Assembly: GCA_034927685.1 (NCBI GenBank)
Contig: JAYFPO010000009.1
Span: forward strand, 62,001-126,000
DNA: 64,000 nucleotides
From: RGIG3159 sp034927685
GTDB taxonomy: Bacteria; Bacillota; Clostridia; Oscillospirales; Oscillospiraceae
Reading direction: 5' to 3'
In this document: one piece after another, positions 1-8,865 of the stretch
Layout of the letters: each line of letters starts with the position of its first letter
How positions within the stretch are numbered: the stretch's first letter is position 1
Position numbers and translations under genes: made by a program
Notes under the pieces: model-generated
Seen by the model: only the letters and a program-made list of their open reading frames with translations
The model's database searches: none
Told to the model about the DNA's origin: nothing

Positions 1-589
1 CGTGGGTGCCGACCTCGTTGCCAAGCCGCAGGGAGTGAATGCCGATCTCCTGCCGGGTCCGCTTGCCATTCTCGTGGCGGCCGATGTTCAGCGTCGCCTC
101 GGGCCGGACCTCCTGAATGCCCCGGGCCAGCATCAGCGCCGTGCCGCTGGGAACGTCCAGTTTGCGGTTGTGGTGGCTTTCGACAATCTCAATGTCCGCG
201 TCCGGGAACATCCGTGCGGTCTCTCTGGCAAGCTGTACCAGCAGAGCCACGCCGACGGACATATTGGCGGAGAAAAAGACCGGGATCGTCCGGGCGGCCT
301 CCGCGATACGCTGCCGCTCCGCGTCGGTCTGGCCGGTGGTGGCAATGACGACGGGAAGGCGGCGGGCCTCGCAGTAGGAGAGCAATTCCTCCGTCCCTGC
401 GTGGTGGGAAAAGTCCACCACGCAGTCGGCCGGGCCCTGGTAGCCGGCAAGGCATAGATAACAGCCGCCCGTTTCCTCCGGGCACTCTGGGCTGACCCGC
501 GCGGCGACGGTATGCGTGCCGCCCCGCACAATCAGGTCCGCGAGAATAGCGCCCATATGGCCGGTGTAGCCTGTAACAATGATGTTCAT
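1..589 (-). CDS. dapB: 4-hydroxy-tetrahydrodipicolinate reductase, 3' end cut by window edge
   Basis: NAD(P)H-dependent reductase of the diaminopimelate/lysine pathway, acting on the product of DapA. The minus-strand frame is open from ATG at 587-589 to the window edge, giving about 196 residues. Visible signatures are the N-terminal Rossmann motif GYTGHMG (residues about 7-13) and the family signature EIVESHHNRKLDVPSGTA, which holds the catalytic His pair and the substrate-binding Lys. The gene starts 12 bases after the dapA stop, so the two are almost certainly co-transcribed behind the lysine riboswitch. The C-terminal part (family length about 250) lies outside the window. Confidence 0.93.
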   Translation of the reverse strand, partial: MNIIVTGYTGHMGAILADLIVRGGTHTVAARVSPECPEETGGCYLCLAGYQGPADCVVDFSHHAGTEELLSYCEARRLPVVIATTGQTDAERQRIAEAARTIPVFFSANMSVGVALLVQLARETARMFPDADIEIVESHHNRKLDVPSGTALMLARGIQEVRPEATLNIGRHENGKRTRQEIGIHSLRLGNEVGTH

Positions 590-601
590 GGCGAGCACTC
601 C

Positions 602-1492
602 TTACGCGATGGCGCCCTGACGGCGCAGCTCCTGCAGCAGCACTGCCTTGTGCACATCTTCCATGGGGGTCAGGGGCAGCCGCAGGTAATCCTCGCAGAA
701 GCCCATGGCAGCCATAGCGGCCTTCACGGGGATGGGATTGACCTCAGAAAACAGCGCGTGAGTCAGAGGCAGCAGTTCGCACTGCAGCCGGGCGCTGCCG
801 GCAATATCGCCGTTCCAGAACCGCGTGCAGATTTCCACCGTTTTGGCGGGCAGCACATTGGAGAGAACGGAGATGACGCCGCTACCGCCCATGGAGAGGA
901 TGGGAACAATTTGGTCGTCGTTGCCGGAGTAGATCGGAAGCCGGTCACCGACCAGAGCGAAAGCCTCCACAATATTGGAGATGTTGCCGTTCGCCTCTTT
1001 GATGCCTGCGATGTTCGGAAGATCCGCCAGGGCGGCGTAGGTGGAGGGCTCGATGTTGATGCCGGTGCGGGAGGGAACATTATAGAGAATCAAAGGCTTT
1101 GTGGAGGCGTCGGCGATGGCGCTGTACATCTGGACGAGGCCCTTCTGCGTGGCCTTGTTGTAATAGGGGGTGACCACCAGCATGGCGTCGCAGCCGACGT
1201 CGCAGGCGAACCGGGTCAGGTCGATGGCATAGTCGGTGTGGTTGGAACCGGTGCCGGCGATCACGGGAACACGGCCGGCAGCACGCTCCACGGAGAAACG
1301 CAGTACCTCGCGGTGCTCCTCGTCGGTCAGGGTGGAGCCTTCGCCGGTGGTTCCGGCGATGACCAGGGCGTTGACGCCTTCGGCAATCTGCCAGTCGATC
1401 AGGCGGCCGAAGGCCGCATAGTCGACACGGTTCGCTTCTGTGGGGGTGATGAGGGCGGTGGCTACGCCGCGGAAAACAGGGTTGGTTGTCAT
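602..1492 (-). CDS. dapA: 4-hydroxy-tetrahydrodipicolinate synthase
   Basis: Condenses pyruvate with aspartate semialdehyde, the first committed step of diaminopimelate and lysine synthesis in the cytoplasm. The 296-residue length is normal for this TIM-barrel family. The motif GTTGEGSTLT near residue 47, the YNVPSRTG stretch near residue 135 and the Schiff-base lysine in GIKEANG near residue 163 are all visible. The ATG at 1490-1492 follows an AAGGAG ribosome site about nine bases upstream. It is the first gene after an L-box riboswitch and attenuator, so it is expected to be repressed by lysine. dapB follows directly. Confidence 0.95.
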   Translation of the reverse strand: MTTNPVFRGVATALITPTEANRVDYAAFGRLIDWQIAEGVNALVIAGTTGEGSTLTDEEHREVLRFSVERAAGRVPVIAGTGSNHTDYAIDLTRFACDVGCDAMLVVTPYYNKATQKGLVQMYSAIADASTKPLILYNVPSRTGINIEPSTYAALADLPNIAGIKEANGNISNIVEAFALVGDRLPIYSGNDDQIVPILSMGGSGVISVLSNVLPAKTVEICTRFWNGDIAGSARLQCELLPLTHALFSEVNPIPVKAAMAAMGFCEDYLRLPLTPMEDVHKAVLLQELRRQGAIA

Positions 1493-1546
1493 GATGCATA
1501 TCTCCTTTTATTATTTTGAATCGAACCGCGTACTGCAACCCCGGAT

Positions 1547-1586
1547 ATAAAAAAACAGCGAGTGCGGTCCCGCATTCGCTGTTTTA
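1547..1586 (-). terminator. attenuator terminator of the lysine riboswitch
   Basis: On the minus strand a 15-bp stem (arms 1571-1585 and 1552-1566, one G-T pair, 4-base loop) is followed by a run of seven T. It lies between the lysine aptamer and dapA, as expected for an expression platform that stops transcription when lysine is bound. Confidence 0.85.
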
Positions 1587-1623
1587 TAATCGCTCTGACA
1601 TCCGCGCAACAAGGCGCGAACCG

Positions 1624-1800
1624 GTTACAATTATCAATAGCTCTCCGCAAATGCGACAGTTGGACGGATCTTATCCGGCCAGCCAGACGGAGTTGCGCCT
1701 CCTCCATCTTCGGCAGATGTCCCTTTCACCGCGGCAACGGCTCTGCGAAAGCCTTGCACCGGGGTTACTCCTGACAACTGCGCCTCTACCCTGTAATTGC
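1624..1800 (-). promoter_or_regulatory. lysine riboswitch (L-box) aptamer
   Basis: Read on the minus strand, the leader of dapA carries the conserved L-box blocks in the right order: GGTAGAGGCGC, GAGTAA, GTGAAAGGG, CTGCCGAAG, GGCTGG and GGAGAGCTAT. The ends (CAATTAC at about 1793-1799 and GTAATTG-like bases at about 1626-1633) can pair to close P1. Recognition is by eye against the known family (RF00168); no covariance search was run. It sits 130 bases upstream of dapA with an intrinsic terminator between, so lysine should switch dapA-dapB off. Confidence 0.9.
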
Positions 1801-1817
1801 AATATTCAGTTTGTGCT

Positions 1818-1846
1818 ATTCTACCACCGAAGCGGCAATTCTTCAA
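1818..1846 (-). promoter_or_regulatory. sigma-A promoter for the dapA leader
   Basis: On the minus strand TTGAAG (1841-1846) and TAGAAT (1818-1823) are separated by exactly 17 bases. Transcription would begin just ahead of the L-box aptamer. Confidence 0.6.
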
Positions 1847-1917
1847 TAGGTACTTTTGCCTAAATTTTTGAAAAACATTCCCGATATGTTGCAAAAAATA
1901 ATGGGAAATACCGGCAA

Positions 1918-2019
1918 TCAGCCCGCAACGGGCCGCTTCAAGCCCAGAATCGCATTCAGGAGCCACTCAAACAGATTTCCGATCTGCCACCCGATGAAAA
2001 CCATGGCATAGGTAATCAC
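1918..2019 (-). CDS. possible 33-residue membrane peptide
   Basis: A minus-strand frame with GTG at 2017-2019, preceded by an AGAGGTG ribosome site six bases away, encodes 33 residues ending in TGA. It contains a hydrophobic segment (YAMVFIGWQIGNLFEWLLNAIL) and a short basic tail (LGLKRPVAG). No family is recognised. It is not KdpF, despite lying next to a Kdp-type regulator pair. The rest of 1861-2277 shows a small GGGCT/AGCCC hairpin near 2078-2093 and a TATAAT at 2212-2217 that could serve the kinase gene, but nothing else clear. Confidence 0.35.
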   Translation of the reverse strand: MITYAMVFIGWQIGNLFEWLLNAILGLKRPVAG

Positions 2020-2277
2020 GCCGTTCACCTCTTTTCAAAAAAGCACAGTACAGAGATATCAAAATCAGCGGGCTTCCGCAAGCCCTTCCGGTAATTCTGA
2101 ACGATTTCTTAACGCAAATCTGCGGTTCTTAACGAAGAATAAACGAGCCATGGCCCGTTTGGACAAAATGAAAAATCAGAGAAACCGTAGCCCATTGCAC
2201 GGTTGCCGTGTTATAATACTGTGTGCGGAAGCAACTGCAAGACGGTTGATTTACGCGGCAAAAAAGGTGGGATATCC

Positions 2278-3366
2278 ATGACAAACGACAAAAACGCACA
2301 TAGAGAGCGCACACTGTTTCCGTTCTCCTGGCACGATCTGCTGGTTACGGTACTGATTCTCTGCGCGGCTTTCTGCGTATCCTTTCTGCTGACGCGGCAG
2401 GAGGGCGGCGATCGCAGCGTACCCATGCTGTTTATCCTGGCCGTGTTTTTGATTTCCCGCTATACGGATGGCTATCTCTTTGGCACGGCCAGTGCGCTGT
2501 TCGGCGTGATTTTGGTCAATTGCGTGTTTACCTATCCCTATTTTAAGCTGAATTTTACCATTTCCGGCTATCCGGTGACCTTCCTCAGCTTGTTTGCGAC
2601 CTCGGTCATGACCAGCACGCTGACCACGCAGGCCAAGCAGCGGGAGGCGATCCGTCTGGAGGCAGAGCGGGAAAAAATGCGCGGGAATCTGCTGCGTGCG
2701 GTTTCACATGACCTTCGGACGCCCCTGACCTCCATCATGGGCACCATCTCCGCCCTGCTGGAAAACGGGGAACGAATACCGCGGGAGAAGCAGCGGGAGC
2801 TGCTGCAAGAAAGCCGGGACGATGCGGCATGGCTGGTACGCATGGTGGAAAATCTGCTTTCCATCACCAGAATGAATGGCGAGGAAGCGAAAATCCAGAA
2901 AACCGAAGAAGCGGTGGAGGAAGTCGTGGGGGAGTCGGTCCGAAAATTCCAAAAGCGGTTTCCGGAGACAAAGGTCGCAGTATCGGTGCCGGAGGCGCTG
3001 CTGATGGTGCCAATGGACGCGATCCTGATTGAACAGGTTCTCATCAATCTGCTGGAAAATGCGATTCTGCACGGGAAAGCGCAGGACGGCATTGGCGTTT
3101 CCGTTACGGCGGAGGCGGGCCTGGCGGCGTTCACGGTCAGCGACGAGGGCGTCGGCATCCCGGAGGACGCCTTCGCCCATCTGTTCGACGGCTATCTGTC
3201 GGGCGACGAAGAGCAGAAATCGGAGAGTAAGCGCGGCATGGGGATTGGACTCTCTGTCTGCCAGTCGATTGTCAAGGCGCACGGCGGCATGATTACGGCA
3301 GAAAACCGGCCTGGAGGCGGCGCTCTGTTTCGGTTTATGCTGCCATTGAAGGAGGGAGAAGAATGA
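2278..3366 (+). CDS. KdpD-like sensor histidine kinase lacking the N-terminal KdpD domain
   Basis: Membrane histidine kinase of 362 residues. Residues about 15-125 form a DUF4118-type membrane block with hydrophobic segments like the transmembrane part of KdpD. The HisKA box VSHDLRTPLTS (phospho-His) is at about 145-155. The HATPase core shows N box NLLENAILHG and the G motifs DEGVGIP and GMGIGL. The N-terminal KdpD and Usp domains of full KdpD (about 900 residues) are absent. ATG at 2278 follows an AAGGTGG ribosome site. The stop overlaps the next start (ATGA). No kdpFABC genes are in view, so the stimulus is unknown. Confidence 0.85.
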   Translation: MTNDKNAHRERTLFPFSWHDLLVTVLILCAAFCVSFLLTRQEGGDRSVPMLFILAVFLISRYTDGYLFGTASALFGVILVNCVFTYPYFKLNFTISGYPVTFLSLFATSVMTSTLTTQAKQREAIRLEAEREKMRGNLLRAVSHDLRTPLTSIMGTISALLENGERIPREKQRELLQESRDDAAWLVRMVENLLSITRMNGEEAKIQKTEEAVEEVVGESVRKFQKRFPETKVAVSVPEALLMVPMDAILIEQVLINLLENAILHGKAQDGIGVSVTAEAGLAAFTVSDEGVGIPEDAFAHLFDGYLSGDEEQKSESKRGMGIGLSVCQSIVKAHGGMITAENRPGGGALFRFMLPLKEGEE

Positions 3367-4058
3367 ATCCAAAAATTCTGGTCGTCGAGGACGAGCGCAG
3401 CATTCGCAACTTTATCAGCACCATTCTGACCGCGAACAGCTTTGACGTGCTGGAGGCCCACAACGGTCAGGACGCCTATTCCATGATTACCTCCCACTGT
3501 CCGGATCTGGTGGTGCTGGATCTCGGCTTGCCGGATATGGACGGCATGAAGATCATCAAGCAGGTCCGCGCCTGGTCCTCGCTGCCGATTGTGGTGGTGT
3601 CCGCGCGGGTCCACGAACGGGATAAGGTGGAGGCGTTGGACGCGGGCGCGGACGACTATATGACAAAGCCCTTCGGGACCTCGGAGCTGTTGGCGCGGCT
3701 GCGCACGGCCCTGCGGCACACCCATGTAGGCGTGCCGGGCACCGAGGAGCGCGGAGTATTTCGGGCTGGCGGTCTGTCGGTCGATTTTGATAAACGCCGC
3801 GTCTTGGTCGACGGTGAAGATACCCATTTGACGCTGAACGAGTATAGAATTGTAGCATTTTTGGGCCGCTTTGCCGGGAAGGTACTGACTTACGATACGA
3901 TTATGCGGGAGGTCTGGGGCCCCTCCGCCGGCGGCAACAATCAGATTCTCCGTGTCAACATGGCCAATATTCGCCGGAAGCTCGAAAAAAATCCAGCGGC
4001 GCCGGAATACATTTTCACAGAGGTGGGCGTCGGCTACCGGATGCGCGAGGCCGACTGA
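3363..4058 (+). CDS. KdpE-like OmpR-family response regulator
   Basis: DNA-binding response regulator of 231 residues. The receiver domain has the acidic pocket VVEDE, the phospho-acceptor Asp in VVLDLGLPD (about residue 52), the Ser in VVVSAR and the Lys in TKPFG. The C-terminal half is a winged helix of the OmpR type (LTLNEYRIVAFLGRFAGKVLTYDTIMREVWG). It shares four bases with the upstream kinase gene, so the pair is a single two-component operon. KdpE is the closest family by appearance; targets are not visible. Confidence 0.88.
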   Translation: MNPKILVVEDERSIRNFISTILTANSFDVLEAHNGQDAYSMITSHCPDLVVLDLGLPDMDGMKIIKQVRAWSSLPIVVVSARVHERDKVEALDAGADDYMTKPFGTSELLARLRTALRHTHVGVPGTEERGVFRAGGLSVDFDKRRVLVDGEDTHLTLNEYRIVAFLGRFAGKVLTYDTIMREVWGPSAGGNNQILRVNMANIRRKLEKNPAAPEYIFTEVGVGYRMREAD

Positions 4059-4112
4059 GAAGGTGCCCGGCAGCACTTTGCGCAATGCAGTTTTGGTACT
4101 CTTATACAAATT

Positions 4113-4138
4113 GCGCCCCGCCGCCGGGGCGCGAGTTT
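4113..4138 (+). terminator. GC-rich hairpin after the two-component operon
   Basis: Arms GCGCCCCG (4113-4120) and CGGGGCGC (4125-4132) with a CCGC loop are followed by a short T tract. It separates the regulator pair from the his operon. Confidence 0.6.
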
Positions 4139-4152
4139 TCCATACTGTCCCA

Positions 4153-4181
4153 TTGTATTTAGTGTGATAACGTGTTAAACT
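4153..4181 (+). promoter_or_regulatory. promoter of the his operon
   Basis: TTGTAT (4153-4158) and TAAACT (4176-4181) are spaced by 17 bases, 35 bases ahead of hisZ. No T-box or leader peptide is visible between this site and the start codon. Confidence 0.5.
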
Positions 4182-4216
4182 GATAGTGTAAGAAATCAAG
4201 GAAAGGCGGGCGCGCC

Positions 4217-5308
4217 ATGCTGCTTGACCGTTATCAATACGACGAACAATTGAACCGTGCGCTGCGGCAGCTCTATCAGTCCCATGGTTACCGGCAGTAC
4301 AAGGTCAGCAAATTTGAGGAATACGACCTCTATGTGCAGAACAAGCGCTTTCTCGCGAGCGAGCACATTCTCACCTTCAGCGACCTCGGCGGGAGACTGA
4401 TGGCGCTGAAGCCGGATATCACGTTCTCAATCGTGAAGAACCGGAAGCAGGACGCGCCGACGGAGAAGGTGTTTTACACAGAAAACGTCTACCGCGTGCC
4501 GAAAAACGACAACAGCTTCCGCGAGATTCTGCAGACCGGCCTGGAGTGTGTCGGCACGGTGGACCTCTACGCCATGAGCGAGGTGCTGATGTTGGCGGCC
4601 AGAAGCCTGTCCCTCATCAGCGCGGACTATGTGCTGGACGTCTCCGAACTGGGAATTCTCTCCGGCGTGCTGGCAGACTGCGGCGCGGAGCAGCGGACGC
4701 GGATTCTCTCGGCCTTCTGGGAAAAGAATGCCCATGAGCTGGCGGCGGCCTGCGAGGGCCTGCCGGAGGAGACCTGCGACGTGCTACGCGCGCTGATTTC
4801 CCTGTCCGGCCCGCTGAAGGAGACGCTGGAGCGGGTGAAGGCGCTTCCCCTGCCGGAGGGCAGCGCGGCGGCGGTCAAAAACTTGCAGGGTGTCGCGGCG
4901 CTGCTGGACTGCTGGGGCGTGCGGAACGTCAATCTCGACTTTTCCGTGGTGGACGATATGGACTATTATAACGGCCTCATGTGTAAGGGCTTTGTGGAGG
5001 GCATCCCCGCCGCCGTACTTTCGGGCGGGCGGTACGACGGGCTGCTGGCGAAGATGGGAAAGCGCGGCGAGGCCATGGGCTTCGCGGTGTACCTCGATCA
5101 GCTGGAGCGGTTTTACCGCCGGGAGTCCAACTACGACTTTGACACGCTGCTCCTCTACGACGCGGACACGGACCCCGCGCTGCTGGTCAGCCGGGTGGAG
5201 CAGGAGCGGGACGAGGGCCGCAGCGTGCGTGCCCAGTGGGAGGCGCCGCCGGAGGGGTCCTGGTGGAAGGAAATCGATCTCAGGAAGGAGCCGCCATGCG
5301 ACAGATGA
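4217..5308 (+). CDS. hisZ: ATP phosphoribosyltransferase regulatory subunit
   Basis: A class II histidyl-tRNA-synthetase-like protein of 363 residues that lacks synthetase function and forms a complex with the short catalytic subunit HisG, giving histidine feedback control. The synthetase-like motif 2 region (TFSDLGGRLMALKPDITFSI, residues about 55-74) is visible, as is VLSGGRYDGLLAKMG (motif 3 region). The ATG at 4217 follows AAAGGCGGG. It overlaps hisG by 13 bases. The presence of hisZ agrees with the short form of HisG encoded next. Confidence 0.92.
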   Translation: MLLDRYQYDEQLNRALRQLYQSHGYRQYKVSKFEEYDLYVQNKRFLASEHILTFSDLGGRLMALKPDITFSIVKNRKQDAPTEKVFYTENVYRVPKNDNSFREILQTGLECVGTVDLYAMSEVLMLAARSLSLISADYVLDVSELGILSGVLADCGAEQRTRILSAFWEKNAHELAAACEGLPEETCDVLRALISLSGPLKETLERVKALPLPEGSAAAVKNLQGVAALLDCWGVRNVNLDFSVVDDMDYYNGLMCKGFVEGIPAAVLSGGRYDGLLAKMGKRGEAMGFAVYLDQLERFYRRESNYDFDTLLLYDADTDPALLVSRVEQERDEGRSVRAQWEAPPEGSWWKEIDLRKEPPCDR

Positions 5309-5925
5309 TCAACGTGGCCCTGCCAAAAGGCCGGCTGGGGGAGAAGGTCTACGAGCTGCTGGCCGACGCCGGATACGGCTGCCCGGCACTATTGGAAGAG
5401 AACCGCAAGCTGACCTTTGAAAATCCGGAGACGGGCGTGCGCTATTTCTGGGTGAAGCCGACGGACGTGGCCATCTACGTTGAGCGTGGCGCGGCCGACG
5501 TGGGCGTGGCGGGCAAGGACATTTTGCTGGAATACGCACCGGAGGTCTATGAGCTGCTGGATTTGCGGCTGGGCAAGTGCCGAATGTGCGTGGCGGGGCC
5601 GAAGTGCTTCCGGGACGACCGCTTCCGCACCCTGCGGGTGGCGACGAAATTCCCCAATATTGCAAGGAATTATTACAGGGCGCAGAGCCGGGAAATTGAC
5701 GTCATCAAGCTGCACGGCTCCATCGAGCTGGCCCCGATACTCGGCCTGTCCGATGTCATTGTGGATCTTGTGGAGACGGGCAAGACGCTCCTGGAAAACG
5801 GGTTGGCCCCGCTGGAGGAGATCGTTCCCATCAGCGCGCGGCTGATCGTCAACAAGGCCGCCAGTAAGTTTAAAAATCCGGAAATTTCAGAGCTTTGCCG
5901 GCGGGTAGAGCAGAGAGTCGGGTGA
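5296..5925 (+). CDS. hisG: ATP phosphoribosyltransferase, short catalytic form
   Basis: Catalyses ATP plus PRPP condensation, the first step of histidine synthesis. The protein starts MRQMINVALPKGRLG at ATG 5296; longer upstream frames are only the hisZ overlap. At 209 residues it is the short HisG type that lacks the C-terminal regulatory domain and needs HisZ. The PRPP-loop region DLVETGKTLLENGL is seen near residue 155. Confidence 0.94.
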   Translation: MRQMINVALPKGRLGEKVYELLADAGYGCPALLEENRKLTFENPETGVRYFWVKPTDVAIYVERGAADVGVAGKDILLEYAPEVYELLDLRLGKCRMCVAGPKCFRDDRFRTLRVATKFPNIARNYYRAQSREIDVIKLHGSIELAPILGLSDVIVDLVETGKTLLENGLAPLEEIVPISARLIVNKAASKFKNPEISELCRRVEQRVG

Positions 5926-5930
5926 ACCCA

Positions 5931-7214
5931 ATGGAAATTCTGAACTACAGCGAGTGCGGCCGCGCCGGGCTGCTGATGCGGGTGATGGAGACCGGAAACG
6001 TCGGCCCGGCGGTGGCGGAAATAATTGAGAACGTGGCGAAACACGGCGACCGGGCGCTATACGACTACGCGAGTCGGTTCGACCATGCCGCGTTGACGGC
6101 GCTGGAGGTCCCGCCGGAGGCGCTGGACGCGGCGCTCGCGTCCCTGTCCCCGGCGCTGCGGGAGGCCATGGAGACGGCGGCCGCCAACATCCGTGCCTTT
6201 CACAGCAGGCAGCTTCGGGAGGGCTTCCGGATGGAGCTGCCAGGCGGCGGCTATCTGGGGCAGAAGCTGACGCCGATTGAGAAGGTGGGCGTCTACATCC
6301 CCGGCGGCACGGCCAGCTATCCCTCCACGGTGTTTATGAACGTCATCCCGGCGAAGATCGCGGGCTGCGCGGAACTGATTCTGGTCTCCCCGCCGTCGGC
6401 GGACGGCGACATTGCCGCGCCGATTTTGGCGGCGGCGAGGCTGGCGGGCGTGACCCGGGTGTTCCGTGCGGGCGGGGCGCAGGCCGTGGCGGCGCTGGCC
6501 TACGGCACGGAGTCCGTTCCCAGAGTGGATAAAATTGTCGGCCCGGGCAACGCCTATGTGGCCGAGGCCAAGCGGCAGGTGTTCGGCCGGGTCGCCATCG
6601 ACATGATTGCCGGCCCCAGTGAGATTCTGGTGGTGGCCGATGGGAGCAGCAACCCCGCCTTTGTGGCGGCGGACCTCCTGAGCCAGGCGGAGCACGACCG
6701 GCTGGCTACGGCGGTGCTGATTACAGACAGCGCGGCCCTGGCGGAGCAGGTCAGCGCGGAGGTGGAGCGGCAGCTCCGCCTGCTGCCCCGGGAGGCAATC
6801 GCCCGGGCGTCCATCGAAAACCGGGGTAAAATTTTGGTCACGGGGGATCTGAAAGCCGCGATCGAGGCGGCGAACGAGCTGGCCCCGGAGCATCTGGAGC
6901 TCTGCGTGGAACACCCGGAGGCCTATCTGCCCCTCGTCCGCAACGCCGGTTCGGTCTTTCTGGGCAGGTATTGCCCGGAGGCGCTGGGCGACTATCTGGC
7001 AGGCCCCAACCACACGCTGCCCACCAGCGGCACGGCGCGGTTTTCCAGTGCCCTCGGGGTGGACGACTTCCTCAAAAGGACCCAGTATTCCTATTATACC
7101 GAGCAGGAACTGCGGCAGGTCAGCGACAAAATCGCGGTCTTTGCCCGCGCGGAGGGCCTGGAGGCGCACGCCAGAGCGGCCCTGATTCGATTTGGAAAAG
7201 AGGGATTCAGATGA
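5931..7214 (+). CDS. hisD: histidinol dehydrogenase
   Basis: Zinc enzyme that oxidises histidinol to histidine in two NAD steps, the last step of the pathway. The 427-residue product carries GPGNAYVAEAKRQVFG, IDMIAGPSEILVVAD and the zinc/catalytic stretch AEHD, with APEHLELCVE near residue 323 and GPNHTLPTSG near residue 360. ATG 5931 is five bases after the hisG stop. Its stop overlaps the hisC start as ATGA. Confidence 0.95.
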   Translation: MEILNYSECGRAGLLMRVMETGNVGPAVAEIIENVAKHGDRALYDYASRFDHAALTALEVPPEALDAALASLSPALREAMETAAANIRAFHSRQLREGFRMELPGGGYLGQKLTPIEKVGVYIPGGTASYPSTVFMNVIPAKIAGCAELILVSPPSADGDIAAPILAAARLAGVTRVFRAGGAQAVAALAYGTESVPRVDKIVGPGNAYVAEAKRQVFGRVAIDMIAGPSEILVVADGSSNPAFVAADLLSQAEHDRLATAVLITDSAALAEQVSAEVERQLRLLPREAIARASIENRGKILVTGDLKAAIEAANELAPEHLELCVEHPEAYLPLVRNAGSVFLGRYCPEALGDYLAGPNHTLPTSGTARFSSALGVDDFLKRTQYSYYTEQELRQVSDKIAVFARAEGLEAHARAALIRFGKEGFR

Positions 7215-8281
7215 GCCGATTTTTCAGCCGGAATTTTGCTGCCCTGGAGGCCTACACCCCCGGCGAGCAGCCGAGGGACATGCAGTATGTGAAGCTCAAC
7301 ACCAACGAATCACCCTTCCCGCCCACGGAGCGGGTTTCCGAAGCGGCGCTGCGGGAGGCGCGGCGGCTCAACCTCTACTGCGACCCGGCATGTACGGATC
7401 TGCGGCAGGCGGCGGCGGCGCTCTACGGCGTTTCGCCCCAAAACCTCCTGCCGGTCAACGGCTCCGACGAAATCCTCTATTTTTCCTTTCTGGCCTTCTG
7501 CGATGACGCGCATCCGGCGGCCTTCCCGGAGACCAGCTACGGGTTTTATCCGGTCTACGCCCGCGTGAACCGGATTCCCGCCCACACGATCCCCCTGAAG
7601 GACGACTTTTCCATTGACTACCGGGACTACTGCGGCCTCGGCGAGACCGTCGTTCTCGCCAATCCTAACGCCCCCACGGGGATGCTGCTGCCGGTTTGGC
7701 AGCTCGAGGAGATCGTCCGCACGAACCCGGACAACGTGGTGCTGATCGACGAGGCCTACATTGACTTTGGCGGCGAGAGCTGCGTTCCGCTGACGAAACA
7801 ATATGAAAACCTGTTGGTGACGCAGACCTTTTCCAAATCCCGCTCCATGGCGGGTGCGCGGCTGGGCTTCGGCATCGGCAGCGAAGCGCTGATCGGCGAC
7901 CTCAATACCATCAAGTATTCCGTCAACCCCTACAACGTCAACCGCATGACGCAGGCCGCGGGCGTCGCCGCCTGTGAGGACAATGAAATTTACATGGCCC
8001 AGTGCCGCGAGATCATGGCGACGCGGGAGGACACCGTGAAGGCGCTGGAACGGCGCGGCTTCCGGGTGCTGCCGTCGGCGGCGAACTTCGTCTTCGCCGG
8101 AACGGCGCGGCTGCCGGGCGGCGACCTGTACCGGGCGCTGCGGCGGCACGGCGTACTGGTGCGCCACTTCGACAAAAAGCTGCTGGAGAATTATCTGCGC
8201 ATCACCATCGGGACCAGGGAGCAGATGGAGCGGCTGCTGCGGGAAATCGACACGATTTTGGAAACGGAGGGAACGGTATGA
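7211..8281 (+). CDS. hisC: histidinol-phosphate aminotransferase
   Basis: PLP-dependent fold-type I aminotransferase that converts imidazole acetol phosphate to histidinol phosphate. The 356-residue protein shows LNTNESPFPP near the N terminus, the NPNAPTG motif, DEAYIDF (PLP Asp and Tyr) and the PLP lysine in TFSKSRSMAGARLGF (about residue 218). The start at 7211 overlaps the hisD stop and its own stop overlaps hisB, so translation is probably coupled. Confidence 0.94.
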   Translation: MSRFFSRNFAALEAYTPGEQPRDMQYVKLNTNESPFPPTERVSEAALREARRLNLYCDPACTDLRQAAAALYGVSPQNLLPVNGSDEILYFSFLAFCDDAHPAAFPETSYGFYPVYARVNRIPAHTIPLKDDFSIDYRDYCGLGETVVLANPNAPTGMLLPVWQLEEIVRTNPDNVVLIDEAYIDFGGESCVPLTKQYENLLVTQTFSKSRSMAGARLGFGIGSEALIGDLNTIKYSVNPYNVNRMTQAAGVAACEDNEIYMAQCREIMATREDTVKALERRGFRVLPSAANFVFAGTARLPGGDLYRALRRHGVLVRHFDKKLLENYLRITIGTREQMERLLREIDTILETEGTV

Positions 8282-8865
8282 GAACGGCGGAAGCAACACG
8301 GACCACGGCGGAGACCGACATCCGGGTCTCCTGGAATCTGGACGGCGCGGGCCGGAGCGAGATTGCCACCGGCGTTGGATTTCTCGATCATATGCTGACG
8401 CTCTTCGCCCGCCACGGCGGCTTTGACCTCGCGGTCTCCTGCAAGGGCGACACGGCGGTGGACGACCACCACAGCGTGGAGGACATCGGCATCGCACTGG
8501 GACAGGCGTTTCAGGCCGCCGTTGGCGACAAGCGGGGCGTCACCCGCTACGGTTCCATGCTGCTGCCGATGGACGAGGCGCTGGTGCTCTGCGCGCTGGA
8601 TCTTTCAGGGCGCGGCACGCTGGCGAGTACGCTCTCACTCCCGACGGAGAAGATCGGCTCCTTTGACACGGAGCTTTTGGAGGAATTCTTTCTGGGCTTC
8701 GTCCGTGAGGCCAGAATGACGCTGCATTTCCAGCAGCTTGCCGGGAAAAACAGCCACCACATCGCGGAGGCGGCGTTTAAGGCCTTTGGCCGGGCGCTTG
8801 CGCAGGCCGTCGCCATCGACCGGAAGCGGCCTGGGGAAATCCCCTCCACCAAAGGGGTGCTCTGA
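8278..8865 (+). CDS. hisB: imidazoleglycerol-phosphate dehydratase
   Basis: Manganese-dependent dehydratase of 195 residues, the monofunctional form without a fused phosphatase. The two metal-binding repeats are visible: FLDHML...ARHGG with DDHHSVEDIGIALG, and the later KNSHHIAEAAFKAFGRAL. Histidinol phosphatase is supplied by the PHP-type gene at the end of the operon. The start overlaps hisC by four bases and the stop overlaps hisH by one base. Confidence 0.95.
   Translation: MRTAEATRTTAETDIRVSWNLDGAGRSEIATGVGFLDHMLTLFARHGGFDLAVSCKGDTAVDDHHSVEDIGIALGQAFQAAVGDKRGVTRYGSMLLPMDEALVLCALDLSGRGTLASTLSLPTEKIGSFDTELLEEFFLGFVREARMTLHFQQLAGKNSHHIAEAAFKAFGRALAQAVAIDRKRPGEIPSTKGVL

Noticed and set aside
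4059..4216. T-box or His leader peptide ahead of hisZ
   Set aside because: No T-box consensus, specifier loop or run of His codons is visible; only a promoter and the preceding terminator.
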